A stretch of 58,785 bases of DNA, from assembly GCF_019038395.1 (NCBI RefSeq), contig NZ_JAGFXZ010000020.1:1-58785 (forward strand), written 5' to 3'. Source of the stretch: Acinetobacter sp. BY419. Lineage in GTDB: Bacteria > Pseudomonadota > Gammaproteobacteria > Pseudomonadales > Moraxellaceae. This document shows, piece by piece, positions 1 through 9,326 of the stretch (positions within the stretch are counted from its first letter, which is position 1; every line of letters begins with the position of its first letter). Both the position numbers and the translations under genes were made by a program. The notes under the pieces are model-generated. The model worked only from the letters and a program-made list of their open reading frames with translations, was not told the origin of the DNA and did no database searches.

Positions 1-130
1 TCTTGGGTAAGGTGAGTATAGTTCATGATGCAACTTTGACTTTGGTCGGTCGGAAGCAAAATGCTAGCTCATCTTGCTTCTTTCCAATAATTTAATCTCT
101 GTTGCACTTCATTTGAGAATCTAAGAAATA
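1..130. other. window edge, no gene identified
   Basis: No start-to-stop gene is visible. One plus-strand frame is open from the left edge to a TAA at 93-95 and could be the last 30 codons of a gene starting outside the window, but 30 open codons can occur by chance and I recognise no family. The stretch is followed directly by a terminator hairpin, which fits a gene or RNA entering from the left. Confidence 0.25.
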
Positions 131-159
131 AAAAAGCGACCTCTTTCGGTCGCTTTTTT
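131..159. terminator. bidirectional intrinsic terminator
   Basis: A perfect GCGACC/GGTCGC stem with loop TCTTTC is flanked by an A-run on the left and a T-run on the right, so it can work in both directions. It lies at the stop codon of the minus-strand AraC gene and also closes whatever is transcribed from the left edge. A near copy follows rsfS at 29369-29400. Confidence 0.8.
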
Positions 160-1189
160 ATGGCTGCTGTAATTGCTTTTTGCGCTGCAATAAAGTGTGG
201 CCTGTGGCCGCTTTATAAGCTCTGGCCAAAGCCGACTGATCGGAATAATCCAGCTGCTCGGCAATCTCGGTCAGACTGAATTCCTGCTGCAGCAAGACTT
301 CGCAGCGTTTGATTCGCTGCTGTTCCAGAAGCTTTTTAAACGAGGTATCATGGGCATTGAACAAGCGCTGCAAGCTTCGTTTCGACATTAGCAGCTGCTG
401 AGCAAGCTGTTCAACTTTAATCGCCTGCTGCCGGGTTCTCAGCTGCTCGGCAATGATTTGTTGTGCTTGCTGTAAAGTACTTGCAAATTGTGGTTTGGCC
501 GCAATCGCCTCTTCTGCCTGACGAATCAGCAACTGTAACAGCATGGGATCGGCCTGCTCCGCCCCATGTGCCAGTCCTTGCAAGTCCAGCTCTAGCCCAT
601 AATGAGACTGGGAAAATTTAACTTCACTGGCATAAAACTGTTGATAGTGCATTTGCGCCATGTCAGAGGCATGTGCAAAACGTACACAGCGCAGTAACAG
701 CAGATGATCCTGCAAAATGACGCGCCCCAATTGCACCATCGCCGCCATGGTCAGCTCATTGAACAGATTATATTTTTCGTCTAAATAGGCCCAATAGAGT
801 TCAATACTCTGCTCATGCTGTTTTAGCAGCAAAGGAACGACTTCACTGCCATCAATGACCAGTCGTTGAAAGCGCATGATATGGCGGATCATTTCCGAGA
901 CACTGCTGCTTCGCGAAGCCATATAACCGAGCACACCAAAATGCTCCGGGCGAATGAGCTGTACAATCTCGAAAATCAGCTGCGGACAATTTAAATATTG
1001 CCGGGTGGTTAAAAGAAGATGGTTGAGTAAGTCCAGCGGCACTTGGCTATCAAAAGGCTGGTCGATCAGTGTTACCAGTGGGCCATGTACATCTTGCAGA
1101 AAGTCTGCAGTTAAAGGTTCAATCCCCAAACTACGTAAATAAGTTGCCCAGAGCTGAATGTAGCCATTCGATATTTTAATTTCCTGCAT
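158..1189 (-). CDS. AraC family transcriptional regulator
   Basis: This is a 343-residue DNA-binding regulator. The C-terminal ~100 residues carry two helix-turn-helix units: the first around 'LLMSKRSLQRLF' and the second with the AraC-type 'FSLTEIAEQLDYSDQSALAR' signature. The N-terminal ~200 residues resemble the ligand-binding domain of OruR/ArgR-like members (AraC_binding_2/PF12625 type) rather than a sugar cupin. It is transcribed divergently from the ferritin-like hydrolase at 1332, about 140 bp away, so local control of that gene is a reasonable inference. The inducer cannot be read from the sequence. ATG at 1189 begins MQEIK. Confidence 0.85.
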   Translation of the reverse strand: MQEIKISNGYIQLWATYLRSLGIEPLTADFLQDVHGPLVTLIDQPFDSQVPLDLLNHLLLTTRQYLNCPQLIFEIVQLIRPEHFGVLGYMASRSSSVSEMIRHIMRFQRLVIDGSEVVPLLLKQHEQSIELYWAYLDEKYNLFNELTMAAMVQLGRVILQDHLLLLRCVRFAHASDMAQMHYQQFYASEVKFSQSHYGLELDLQGLAHGAEQADPMLLQLLIRQAEEAIAAKPQFASTLQQAQQIIAEQLRTRQQAIKVEQLAQQLLMSKRSLQRLFNAHDTSFKKLLEQQRIKRCEVLLQQEFSLTEIAEQLDYSDQSALARAYKAATGHTLLQRKKQLQQP

Positions 1190-1331
1190 GCGCGATTCTC
1201 GATGACAGCTGCAATCTGGCCGGTCTTATTTTCATTTGGCATAAAATGTATAAAAATTGGCAAGCACTGTCAAAACAATTGCTGTATTCCCCGACATACT
1301 GTCAGCATCGTCACAAAAAAGAATGTACAAG

Positions 1332-2210
1332 ATGAATGCCGTATTAAAATCTTCGATAAAGCCCGTGGTACGGACCCAGCTTGATTTTAAACTGGATGAA
1401 ATCCCGCGTTACTGGTTTGGCGGCGACCCCTTTCTGACCCGTATGTTTGATGCATTAAGTCTGACCTTTCCTGATGGCGAGCGTTATTTTATTCAGAGCG
1501 TTCGCCTGTTCCGCGATCAGATCACAGACCCTGACCTGCAACAACGTGTGGCAGATTTCATCCGGCAGGAGGCACAGCACGGCATTGCCCATGAAAAAAT
1601 GAACCAGCTGATGCGTGAACAGGGCATGCCAGTCGATGATTTTATCGAGCGATTGAATAAGATTTTCGCCTATGACCTTAAACATCGTTCAGCACAGTTC
1701 AATATTGCAATCACTGCTGCTGCAGAACACTTAACCGCACTCATGGCGGAAACTTTTTACGGCCAGAAATCCACGTTAAAAGATGGTCATCCTTATGTGC
1801 GCGCCATGTTCGCCTGGCATGCAATTGAAGAAATGGAACATCGGGATGTGGCTTTTGACGTGATGAAAGATGTCGCGAAGACACCTGAATGGATGCGCAA
1901 AATAACCTTGCTCAGTACCACATGTTTGATGTTTGGTTTTACCACCTATCGCGCCAATGTGATGCTCAAACATGATGGATTCAGCCCCTTACAACAGTTA
2001 CAGATGAACTGGAAAGGGCTTCCCTGGTTCTTTGGTCGCCACGGGATATTGACCCGTATGGGTCCACAATATCGGGACTGGTTTAAAAAAGATTTTCATC
2101 CCAGCCAGCATCCAGTCATTGCCCAATACGATGTATGGGTGAAGACTTTAGCAGAAACCAATGACCCGATTCAGGCCGGCGAAGCCTTCTGGCAGGCCGC
2201 CAAAGACTAA
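1332..2210 (+). CDS. metal-dependent hydrolase (PF10118-like, ferritin-like fold)
   Basis: The ~290-residue protein matches the 'predicted metal-dependent hydrolase' family common in Acinetobacter and Pseudomonas. Candidate metal ligands recur in helical context: 'FIRQEAQHG', 'AAAEHLTAL' and 'AIEEMEHRDVAFD', an E/H pattern typical of di-iron helical bundles. No signal peptide is seen. The substrate is unknown. In-frame ATGs lie at 1257, 1323 and 1332; the extra N-terminal residues from 1257 are low-complexity and unlike the family, so I favour 1332 (1323 is possible). A divergent AraC regulator precedes it and a terminator follows within 10 bp, so it is probably monocistronic. Confidence 0.75.
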   Translation: MNAVLKSSIKPVVRTQLDFKLDEIPRYWFGGDPFLTRMFDALSLTFPDGERYFIQSVRLFRDQITDPDLQQRVADFIRQEAQHGIAHEKMNQLMREQGMPVDDFIERLNKIFAYDLKHRSAQFNIAITAAAEHLTALMAETFYGQKSTLKDGHPYVRAMFAWHAIEEMEHRDVAFDVMKDVAKTPEWMRKITLLSTTCLMFGFTTYRANVMLKHDGFSPLQQLQMNWKGLPWFFGRHGILTRMGPQYRDWFKKDFHPSQHPVIAQYDVWVKTLAETNDPIQAGEAFWQAAKD

Positions 2211-2220
2211 GTTTAAATCT

Positions 2221-2250
2221 AAAAAAGCCTTCAAGATTGAAGGCTTTTTT
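2221..2250. terminator. intrinsic terminator between convergent genes
   Basis: The hairpin AAAAAAGCCTTC-aagatt-GAAGGCTTTTTT has A- and T-runs on the two sides and sits between the convergent hydrolase and DUF2804 genes, so it can serve both. Confidence 0.85.
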
Positions 2251-2277
2251 AGCTAGAAATGTCTTATCATCAATGTA

Positions 2278-3270
2278 TCACCACTTGGCATAATGCTGCT
2301 CAAGCAAGGCATATTCATTCAATAAAATAATTTCCTGATCATCCTGCTGAATGGTGCCGCAGACTTTGGCCTGCCATTGGCTAAACTGGCTGCCGACCAG
2401 ACGCAGATTCAGGTTTTCATAACGGCGCCAGCCTGTGCTCACCATCAGATTTAATTTTTCATCCAGCGATTTAATCGTCCAGTTGTTTTCAGATTCCTGC
2501 TGAAACAAGACATCAGCCAGTGGATAAATCTTGCCATTGATCCACAGACAGTTTTCATTGCCAAAACTTTCATTCACGCCTGAAGCCAGATTAATTCCAA
2601 TCCGGTTCTGGTTCACATCCCAGAAATTACAGGACAGCCAGAACCAGGCAGTTTCCGGCCGCAAAAAGCCACAGGTATCATCGAGAGAGGCAAAGCTGCG
2701 TTCATTAAACTGGATGGTTTCACCCTGCTTGTTAATGAAAAAACCCTCACAGCCCAAAGTGGTCAGTTTCTGGGTATAAGTCCAGCCATTAATGCCGTTC
2801 GGACTACACATACTCAGTGGATCAGTGCCGGCGCAGAAAATTCGCGCACTGAGTTTAATCTCGCCATATTTAGTAACGTTGATATAACGAACGCCATTGG
2901 CATGCTGGATATCAATCTGAAAAGGTGACTTGTGAAAATAACTATGATTAAACAGTGGCTGTTCATCCAGCACGGTATTACGTGACAGGAAATTAATCGC
3001 ATTCCATTCCAGCACATCATTGGTCATATGGTTATAGACATAGACAAAACCATGCCCTGCCCAAGCAATATCGGCAATTGCCAAGCCAATGGTATAATGC
3101 TCGTGCTGAATACTACAGAACTTGAACTTTTTATATTTTAGATGCTTACGCCAGCCTGATAGCACATGACCATAAGGATTTTTGTATTGATATGCCTGAT
3201 AGTCAACACTTTTTGGAAGCTCTTTGAAACGTCCGTAACGCGGTTGTCCATTTGCCTGAATTAAATCCAT
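2278..3270 (-). CDS. DUF2804 domain-containing protein
   Basis: The 330-residue protein looks cytosolic, with no signal peptide or membrane segment. It is rich in aromatic residues and beta-strand-like stretches and matches my memory of the DUF2804 family from its N-terminal 'GQPRYGRF' region, 'WFWLSCNFWDVNQNRIGINLASG' core features and the Trp/Gly-rich C-terminus. Length is normal for the family. The function is unknown; related folds bind lipids or hydrophobic ligands, but nothing here shows that. A 135-bp gap separates it from the upstream DUF1543 gene on the same strand. Confidence 0.7.
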   Translation of the reverse strand: MDLIQANGQPRYGRFKELPKSVDYQAYQYKNPYGHVLSGWRKHLKYKKFKFCSIQHEHYTIGLAIADIAWAGHGFVYVYNHMTNDVLEWNAINFLSRNTVLDEQPLFNHSYFHKSPFQIDIQHANGVRYINVTKYGEIKLSARIFCAGTDPLSMCSPNGINGWTYTQKLTTLGCEGFFINKQGETIQFNERSFASLDDTCGFLRPETAWFWLSCNFWDVNQNRIGINLASGVNESFGNENCLWINGKIYPLADVLFQQESENNWTIKSLDEKLNLMVSTGWRRYENLNLRLVGSQFSQWQAKVCGTIQQDDQEIILLNEYALLEQHYAKW

Positions 3271-3405
3271 TTAAGACATTCCATCTCAGTCAAAACTGTT
3301 ATTCCTTGACAGTATTATGCCGATTATTAGATTTTGATAAAGATTTTTTTACGTCATTCGTCGAATCATCCAGCCCGCCTTGGTGTAACTAAATCATAAG
3401 CAGCC

Positions 3406-3915
3406 TCAAATAGTCAAATAGGTATTTTCCCAGCAATTCGCGCTAAAACCTCCTTCTACCAGTTGTATGTAGCGACCATAAACCTGATCAATCGCAATAC
3501 AGTCGTCTACATCCAGCACACGGTCGGTATGCTGCTTTTGCCAGTGCCTGGCGAAATGGGCTTTACCGCGCTGTTTGGCCACCATGGCATTCTGCGCAAT
3601 CACCAGCACATAACGATGCAGCTCGCCAAACTCGCGTGGATCATATCCACCCAGATTAATCAGCCAAAGTTTTTCATTGGCCTGATTCGAAGCAGCATCA
3701 GCAAAGTGAAGTGCATAGGATTTACCCTCGAACTCCAGCCCGTTGATTTGCGCCCAGGCATCAATATGCAGACCTTTCTGTTCAGCAAACCAGGCATTTT
3801 TCAATTGCGGATAGGTGTCTTCAAGATTCTCCCCCACTGCCAAGACCACATCATGAACTTCTGTATTGGCACGGGCATGACGTCCACCGAGCATCACAAT
3901 AAACAGGCTGGGCAT
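3406..3915 (-). CDS. DUF1543 domain-containing protein
   Basis: The 169-residue protein begins MPSLFIVMLGGRH, the typical DUF1543 opening ('fvvmLGG...aganiEvHDv'). The conserved 'NTEVHDVVLAVG' element and a C-terminal half repeating the same small alpha/beta unit ('LWLINLGGYDPREFGELH') are visible. The family consists of one or two such units; this is the two-unit length. No catalytic residues or localisation signal can be assigned and the function is unknown. It may share a transcript with the DUF2804 gene downstream. Confidence 0.75.
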   Translation of the reverse strand: MPSLFIVMLGGRHARANTEVHDVVLAVGENLEDTYPQLKNAWFAEQKGLHIDAWAQINGLEFEGKSYALHFADAASNQANEKLWLINLGGYDPREFGELHRYVLVIAQNAMVAKQRGKAHFARHWQKQHTDRVLDVDDCIAIDQVYGRYIQLVEGGFSANCWENTYLTI

Positions 3916-4401
3916 ATATTTTCCTTTTTAATCGATTTTTTCAGTTTCTCTAATTTAAGGATAATCAAGCGGATTCCAATGCGTCAATGCGATGAATATT
4001 TTCAGTTCTGTCCAGTAAATATTCTTATATTGAGCTGCAAGTAGCGACTTTAAGTCCAATGCAGTCATCTGGTCCTGATAGTGTAGTTTCAGAATGGCAA
4101 GCGCTCGGCTGGGGATCAAAATTCATGTTGCATGTACCAAATCTGATCTTGATCAATTTCCAACCAAAACCCTCGGGGTTTTTAGCACTAAGAGATTAAT
4201 TTTCTGTACAAAATACAAACACCGCCAAACCACACAAATCTGTACGAATTTTCACCCAAATCGCAATCAAAAAGCATATTTCATTGACTGAAATGCGCTG
4301 AAAGACGATACTCTCAATGTTTATATTCAAGCAAATCGGTTCGAAGAGGCTGGGCCAAAAGTTCGGTCCTCAGAAACTCAATCCAACGCAAGGGGCTATA
4401 T
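3916..4401 (+). other. 486-bp regulatory region upstream of icd
   Basis: No credible gene lies here; the short open frames are low-complexity. The stretch holds the icd promoter at 4284-4312 and an ~80-nt leader that ends in a good ribosome binding site (AAGGGG, about 8 nt before the ATG at 4402). Confidence 0.7.
4284..4312 (+). promoter_or_regulatory. sigma-70-like promoter for icd
   Basis: TTGACT (4284-4289) and GATACT (4307-4312) are separated by exactly 17 bp, a close match to the sigma-70 consensus. A start near 4319 would give a leader of about 83 nt before icd. Confidence 0.6.
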
Positions 4402-6633
4402 ATGGCTGGTGGAAAGTCAACTATCATTTACACACTGACCGACGAGGCGCCATTACTGGCGACTTATTCTCTGCTGCCGATCATTGAGACCTTTACTAAG
4501 CCAGCTGGCGTTGAGATCGTCAAAAGTGACATCTCTGTAGCTGTGCGCGTGCTCTCCGAATTTTCAGATTACCTAAGCGAAGAGCAAAAGGTGCCTGACA
4601 CTCTAGCTGAGCTAGGTCGTCTTACACAAGATCCAGACACGAACATTATCAAACTCCCAAATATCAGTGCTTCTGTTGGTCAGCTAACAGCGTGTATCAA
4701 GGAACTTCAGTCCAAAGGTTATGCAATCCCTGACTATCCTGAAAACCCGACCACTGATGAAGAAAAAGCAATCAAGGCACGTTATGGCAAGTGCTTAGGC
4801 TCTGCCGTAAACCCTGTACTACGTGAAGGTAACTCAGACCGTCGTGCGCCTGCTGCCGTTAAAAACTACGTTAAAAAACACCCGCACTCTATGAGCGAGT
4901 GGAAACAGTGGTCTCAAACTCACGTTTCACACATGGATGAAGGTGACTTCTACCACGGCGAAAAGTCAATGACTTTAGACCGCGCACGTAATGTGAAAAT
5001 GGAATTGATCACTAAGTCTGGTGAAGCGATTGTTCTTAAGCCTAAAGTTGCGCTTCAAGAAGGCGAAATCATCGACTCAATGTTCATGAGCAAGAAAGCA
5101 CTTTGCGACTTCTACGAGAAAGAACTTGAAGACTGTCGTGAAGCGGGCATCCTGTTCTCTTTACACGTTAAAGCAACCATGATGAAGGTGTCTCACCCAA
5201 TCGTATTTGGTCACTGTGTAAGAATTTACTACAAAGAAGCATTCGAAAAACATGGCAAGCTTTTTGACGAGCTTGGCATTAATGTCAATAACGGTATGGC
5301 GGGTCTTTACGAAAAGCTTGAAACTCTACCAACCTCTGTACGTGAAGAAATCATTGCCGATTTACATGCTTGTCAAGAACACCGTCCAGCTTTAGCGATG
5401 GTTGATTCTGCAAAAGGCATCACTAACTTCCATTCACCAAACGATGTGATTGTAGATGCTTCTATGCCTGCAATGATTCGTGGTGGCGGTAAAATGTGGG
5501 GCGCTGACGGCAAGCCTTACGACTGTAAAGCAGTCATGCCTGAATCAACTTTCGCACGTATTTACCAAGAAATGATCAATTTCTGTAAATGGAATGGCAA
5601 CTTCGATCCAAAAACAATGGGTACTGTACCTAACGTTGGTTTGATGGCGCAAAAAGCGGAAGAATACGGTTCACACGACAAGACTTTCGAAATTCCTGAA
5701 GCAGGTGTTGCGAACATCACTGACCTAGAAACAGGTGAAGTGTTGATGTCTCAAAACGTGGAAGAAGGCGATATCTGGCGTATGTGTCAGGTGAAAGATG
5801 CACCGATCCGCGACTGGGTAAAACTTGCTGTAACACGTGCACGTAACTCTGGCATGCCGGCAATCTTCTGGCTTGACCCGTACCGCCCACACGAAAATGA
5901 ATTGATCAAGAAAGTTGAAAAATACTTGAAAGATCATGACACTGACGGTTTAGACATCCAAATCATGTCACAAGTTCGTGCAATGCGTTACACACTTGAA
6001 CGCGTTGCTCGTGGTCTGGATACGATTTCTGTAACAGGTAACATCTTACGTGATTACCTGACTGACTTGTTCCCAATCATGGAACTTGGTACTTCAGCGA
6101 AAATGCTTTCTATCGTGCCATTAATGGCGGGTGGTGGCATGTACGAAACAGGTGCAGGCGGTTCTGCTCCTAAACACGTGCAACAATTGGTTGAAGAAAA
6201 CCATTTGCGTTGGGACTCTCTAGGTGAATTCATGGCTTTGGCTGTGTCACTAGAAGAGATGGGTATCAAAGAAGACAATGCTGCTGCGAAGTTATTGGCT
6301 AAAACTTTAGATAAAGCGACTGGCAAATTGCTGGATAACGACAAGTCACCTTCACGTCGTACTGGCGAGTTGGATAACCGTGGCAGCCATTTCTACCTGG
6401 CAAAATACTGGGCTGAAGAACTTGCTGCGCAAGACGAAAATGCTGAATTGAAAGCGAAGTTTGCTCCGCTTGCAAAAGCACTGGCTGAAAACGAAGACAA
6501 GATCATTGCTGAACTTGCTGAAGTTCAAGGCAAACCAGCAGACATCGGCGGTTATTATGCTGTGGATCAAGCGAAAGTAAATGCAGTAATGCGTCCAAGT
6601 AAAACCTTGAATACAGTGCTTGCAACTGTTTAA
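4402..6633 (+). CDS. icd: NADP-dependent isocitrate dehydrogenase, monomeric type
   Basis: This TCA-cycle enzyme oxidatively decarboxylates isocitrate to 2-oxoglutarate, making NADPH. The 743-residue length and the '[18 protein letters not shown]' start identify the monomeric IDH-II family, unrelated in length to the ~420-residue dimeric enzyme. Family hallmarks include 'GNSDRRAP', 'HPHSMSEW', '[26 protein letters not shown]' features and '[12 protein letters not shown]'. Codon use appears biased towards a limited set, fitting high expression. It is monocistronic, with its own promoter at 4284 and tandem hairpins at 6645-6706. Acinetobacter often carries both IDH types; only the monomeric one is here. 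Confidence 0.97.
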   Translation: MAGGKSTIIYTLTDEAPLLATYSLLPIIETFTKPAGVEIVKSDISVAVRVLSEFSDYLSEEQKVPDTLAELGRLTQDPDTNIIKLPNISASVGQLTACIKELQSKGYAIPDYPENPTTDEEKAIKARYGKCLGSAVNPVLREGNSDRRAPAAVKNYVKKHPHSMSEWKQWSQTHVSHMDEGDFYHGEKSMTLDRARNVKMELITKSGEAIVLKPKVALQEGEIIDSMFMSKKALCDFYEKELEDCREAGILFSLHVKATMMKVSHPIVFGHCVRIYYKEAFEKHGKLFDELGINVNNGMAGLYEKLETLPTSVREEIIADLHACQEHRPALAMVDSAKGITNFHSPNDVIVDASMPAMIRGGGKMWGADGKPYDCKAVMPESTFARIYQEMINFCKWNGNFDPKTMGTVPNVGLMAQKAEEYGSHDKTFEIPEAGVANITDLETGEVLMSQNVEEGDIWRMCQVKDAPIRDWVKLAVTRARNSGMPAIFWLDPYRPHENELIKKVEKYLKDHDTDGLDIQIMSQVRAMRYTLERVARGLDTISVTGNILRDYLTDLFPIMELGTSAKMLSIVPLMAGGGMYETGAGGSAPKHVQQLVEENHLRWDSLGEFMALAVSLEEMGIKEDNAAAKLLAKTLDKATGKLLDNDKSPSRRTGELDNRGSHFYLAKYWAEELAAQDENAELKAKFAPLAKALAENEDKIIAELAEVQGKPADIGGYYAVDQAKVNAVMRPSKTLNTVLATV

Positions 6634-6644
6634 TGACTTGAAAA

Positions 6645-6706
6645 AATCAATTTACCCTTAGGTTAAATTGATTAAAAAAAACCGGCGTCTAGGCGCCGGT
6701 TTTTTA
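6645..6706 (+). terminator. icd: tandem hairpins, icd terminator
   Basis: A first AT-rich hairpin has arms at 6645-6654 and 6664-6673. It is followed by a GC-rich stem ACCGGCG-tctagg-CGCCGGT (6681-6700) and a T-run, giving a strong intrinsic terminator after icd. Confidence 0.85.
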
Positions 6707-6782
6707 TATATTGTTATTTGAAATCATTACTTAAGCCAATCTTTGTTGGTATTGAATACATCAACGAATGACAACAATACGC

Positions 6783-7754
6783 TTAGTTAGCGTGAATCAT
6801 CTGCTCAGTCATACCAAAATTCTTTCGCCATGCTTGTGGACTAGTGCCATATTTTTCACGGAAGTTTTTTCTAAACAGTACTGTGGTATTAAACCCGGAA
6901 AGCTCAGATATCTTTTCGATAGAGAGCTGAGTGGTTTCCAGTAATTCACAGCTATAACGGATTCTTTCCGCATTCAGCCATTCCACCAAGGTCATGCCCG
7001 TAGCCTTCTTAAAATGACGACTAAAGGTTCTGCGGGTCATATTCACCTGCCCTGCCAAGGCTTCAATACTGTGCTGATGCGCTAAATTTTTTCTTAGAAA
7101 ATCCAGCAACAGATTGATTTGTGCATCCTGACTCGACTTTGCCATTGGCTGCTCAATAAACTGTGCCTGCCCGCCCTCACGATGAGATGGAATCACCATC
7201 ACCCTAGATACCTTGTTGGCAATTTGGGCATTATATAGTTCACGTACCAGATACAGGCAGCAGTCCAAAGCAGCGCCTGTTCCCGCAGAAGTAATGATGC
7301 CGTGATCTTCAACATAGAGTGCATCGCGATCAAGCTGAATTTGTGGAAAACGCTGACTAAAATCCTGCTCCGCCATCCAGTGGGTCGCAGCCTTTTTATG
7401 ATCGAGCAAACCGGCATATGCCAATGCATAGGTGCCGTAGCATAGTCCAACTATTCTTTTTCCAGCTTGCTGAGCACGCTTCAATCCAGCAATCAGTGCC
7501 TGATCGGGCTGGTGATTAAAATCATCCCAGCCTGGAATAATGATGACATCGGCATCCTGCATCAGCTCAGGCCCTCCATCAGGCATAATCATCATCGATT
7601 GTTCAGTGTTTACCGGCTGAGCATCCAATGAAAATATTTTCAGTTCAAACAAGGCCTGATCTTCAATTTTGATCTTAAAAATAATATAGGGAATAGAAAA
7701 GTGAAAGGGATTGATATGGGGATATACAAATAGTCCAACCACAGGTAAAGCCAT
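6783..7754 (-). CDS. GlxA family transcriptional regulator (DJ-1/PfpI-like + AraC HTH)
   Basis: The ~323-residue regulator has an N-terminal DJ-1/PfpI-like class I amidotransferase domain (residues ~1-190) with the nucleophile-elbow sequence 'GLCYGTYALAYAG', and a C-terminal AraC/XylS helix-turn-helix domain ('MTRRTFSRHFKKATGMT' ... 'IEKISELSGFN'). This is the GlxA architecture used by ArgR/CdhR/GbdR-type regulators of amine and carnitine catabolism. A GTG start at 7763 abuts an AGGAGG motif too closely; the ATG at 7754 has 8-nt spacing and is preferred. It is divergent from the exported hydrolase at 7888, its likely target. Confidence 0.85.
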   Translation of the reverse strand: MALPVVGLFVYPHINPFHFSIPYIIFKIKIEDQALFELKIFSLDAQPVNTEQSMMIMPDGGPELMQDADVIIIPGWDDFNHQPDQALIAGLKRAQQAGKRIVGLCYGTYALAYAGLLDHKKAATHWMAEQDFSQRFPQIQLDRDALYVEDHGIITSAGTGAALDCCLYLVRELYNAQIANKVSRVMVIPSHREGGQAQFIEQPMAKSSQDAQINLLLDFLRKNLAHQHSIEALAGQVNMTRRTFSRHFKKATGMTLVEWLNAERIRYSCELLETTQLSIEKISELSGFNTTVLFRKNFREKYGTSPQAWRKNFGMTEQMIHAN

Positions 7755-7887
7755 TTCATCCACCTCCTTTTAAAGAAGTAATATAGCATTTTGTCCCAAT
7801 AGTTTCGATGATTGTCTTTAAGGACAGTTTTTTGAGTTTTTGATTTCTAGCATCATGCCAGCATCAATCAATTTCTGGACTTCTAAG

Positions 7888-8772
7888 ATGAATAAACTTT
7901 TAAGCAGCTCGCTTATCGCCCTTTCTCTGGCCACAGCGTCATTGAACCTATCCGCACATGATCAGGCTGTACCACGCGATACTTCAAAAGCCATCCATAT
8001 ACAGGAAATCCGTAATGCGACCATTAAAGTCACTTATGCCGACACGACTTTTTTAATTGACCCGATGTTTGCCCCAAAAGGCTTTTATGAAGGCTTCCCA
8101 GATACTCACCGTAGTTATCTGCGGAACCCATTGGTCGATTTACCGATGAAGCCTAAAACCGTTTTAGAAGGTGTAGATGCTGTGATCATCACGCACACGC
8201 ATTTAGATCATTGGGATGATGCTGCACAAGCAGCGATTGCGAAAGATACGCCAGTATTTGTACAAAATGCAGCAGACCAAAAAATCATTGAGGCTCAGGG
8301 CTTTAAAGATGTTCGTATCTTAACCAAAACAACTTTTGAAGGGATTCAATTAACCAAAACCGGTGGTCAGCATGGTACCGATGCCATGTATCGAAATCCG
8401 GCGCTAAAAGCCGGGCTGGGTGAAGCAATGGGTGTGGTATTTGAAGCAGCAGGTCATGAAACTGTTTATGTAGCGGGTGATACCATCTGGCGCCCTGAGG
8501 TGGATCAGGCGATTAAAACATTCCAACCGGAGGTGATTGTATTGAATACCGGCAATGCGCTGGTCAATGGCTTCAAAGAGTCTATTATTATGGGCAAGGA
8601 AGATACCTATCGTGCCACTCAACAAGCCCCAAATGCCAAAGTAGTTGCAGTTCATATGGATGCAATTAATCATATGTCCGTCACACGTGCCCAACTTGCT
8701 GAATACGTCAAAGCCAAAGGCATTCAGGATAAAGTCTTGATTCCGATTGATGGTGAAATCCTGTCTTTCTAA
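7888..8772 (+). CDS. exported metallo-beta-lactamase-fold hydrolase
   Basis: The protein starts MNKLLSSSLIALSLATASLNLSAHD, with a Sec signal peptide probably cleaved after 'LSA', so it is predicted to be periplasmic. The metal-binding motif 'THTHLDHWDD' (HxHxDH) and later 'GGQHGTD', 'YVAGDTIW' and 'VHMDAINH' fit the UlaG/L-ascorbate-6-P-lactonase-like branch of the superfamily. The substrate is unknown. A start at 7840 would add a non-signal extension, so 7888 is chosen because it opens directly into the signal peptide. Its divergent neighbour is the GlxA-type regulator, and a terminator follows at 8781. Confidence 0.85.
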   Translation: MNKLLSSSLIALSLATASLNLSAHDQAVPRDTSKAIHIQEIRNATIKVTYADTTFLIDPMFAPKGFYEGFPDTHRSYLRNPLVDLPMKPKTVLEGVDAVIITHTHLDHWDDAAQAAIAKDTPVFVQNAADQKIIEAQGFKDVRILTKTTFEGIQLTKTGGQHGTDAMYRNPALKAGLGEAMGVVFEAAGHETVYVAGDTIWRPEVDQAIKTFQPEVIVLNTGNALVNGFKESIIMGKEDTYRATQQAPNAKVVAVHMDAINHMSVTRAQLAEYVKAKGIQDKVLIPIDGEILSF

Positions 8773-8780
8773 GCTGATTT

Positions 8781-8811
8781 AAAAAAAAGTGGATGTCATA
8801 TCCACTTTTTT
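8781..8811 (+). terminator. intrinsic terminator after MBL hydrolase
   Basis: The stem AAGTGGAT-gtcat-ATCCACTT is followed by a T-run 9 bp after the stop codon. Confidence 0.85.
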
Positions 8812-9030
8812 CGTTTAAAGAAAAAAGAAGCGTCACAACCATAAGCTTTATTAATTTTAATCTTGTAAATTCAACTTATTATTGAGGATTTTCCTGTCTT
8901 TGCTGTGAAACTTTCAATAAACACCCACACTTATTCAGATACTTATTTAGGTACTCATTTCCCAGAGTGATCATCTTATTCGGATTGAATAAACTGCAAG
9001 AAAATAGCGAAAGCATTTAGTTCAGACAAT

Positions 9031-9065
9031 AAAAAACCCCAAGACTGAATATGCTTGGGGTTTTT
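9031..9065 (-). terminator. intrinsic terminator of tRNA-Leu
   Basis: On the minus strand, AAAAACCCCAAG ... CTTGGGG is followed by TTTTTT, starting 8 bp past the tRNA 3' CCA. It ends the single-tRNA transcript. Confidence 0.85.
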
Positions 9066-9072
9066 AAAATTT

Positions 9073-9159
9073 TGGTCCCGAGGGTCGGACTCGAACCGAC
9101 ACGTCATCTCTGACAGCGGATTTTGAGTCCGCCGCGTCTACCAATTTCACCACCTCGGG
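9073..9159 (-). tRNA. tRNA-Leu (anticodon CAA)
   Basis: The 87-nt class II tRNA has an acceptor stem CCCGAGG/CCUCGGG plus A-CCA, with the CCA encoded at 9073-9075. The T arm is GUCGG/CCGAC with loop ACUCGAA (TTCGAGTCC-type on the coding strand). The anticodon stem GCGGA/UCCGC closes the loop CUCAAAA, giving CAA, which reads UUG leucine codons. A variable arm of leucine type is present. It is transcribed alone, with its own promoter and terminator. Confidence 0.95.
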
Positions 9160-9173
9160 AGTGGATGAAAGGT

Positions 9174-9201
9174 ATATTACCCTGTTTCGAACAGATGTCA
9201 A
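9174..9201 (-). promoter_or_regulatory. promoter of tRNA-Leu
   Basis: Reading the minus strand, TTGACA (9201-9196) and TAATAT (9179-9174) are 16 bp apart. The -10 box lies 15 bp before the tRNA 5' end, close to the expected distance for a stable-RNA promoter. Confidence 0.75.
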
Positions 9202-9326
9202 CGCAGAATATTTACATTTGTTTATTTTTAAAACAAATGGCATTTTTTCGTTTTAAAATCGAGCAATTCCCGCCATAAAAAAGAAAAAAGTTTATACTAG
9301 CCGCAGTTTTTTTAGCGTAAATTATC

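Larger units (their letters stand above)
8773..9072. other. 300-bp gap between MBL hydrolase and tRNA-Leu
   Basis: The gap holds the hydrolase terminator (8781-8811) and the tRNA terminator (9031-9065). I see nothing gene-like in the AT-rich 8812-9030 stretch. Confidence 0.6.

Noticed and set aside
3463..4044. 193-codon plus-strand frame antisense to DUF1543
   Set aside because: It is a shadow of the real minus-strand gene; the composition is His/Ile-rich and it runs through the intergenic gap.
4094..4291. 65-codon open frame upstream of icd
   Set aside because: It overlaps the icd -35 box, has no ribosome site and its product looks like random translation.
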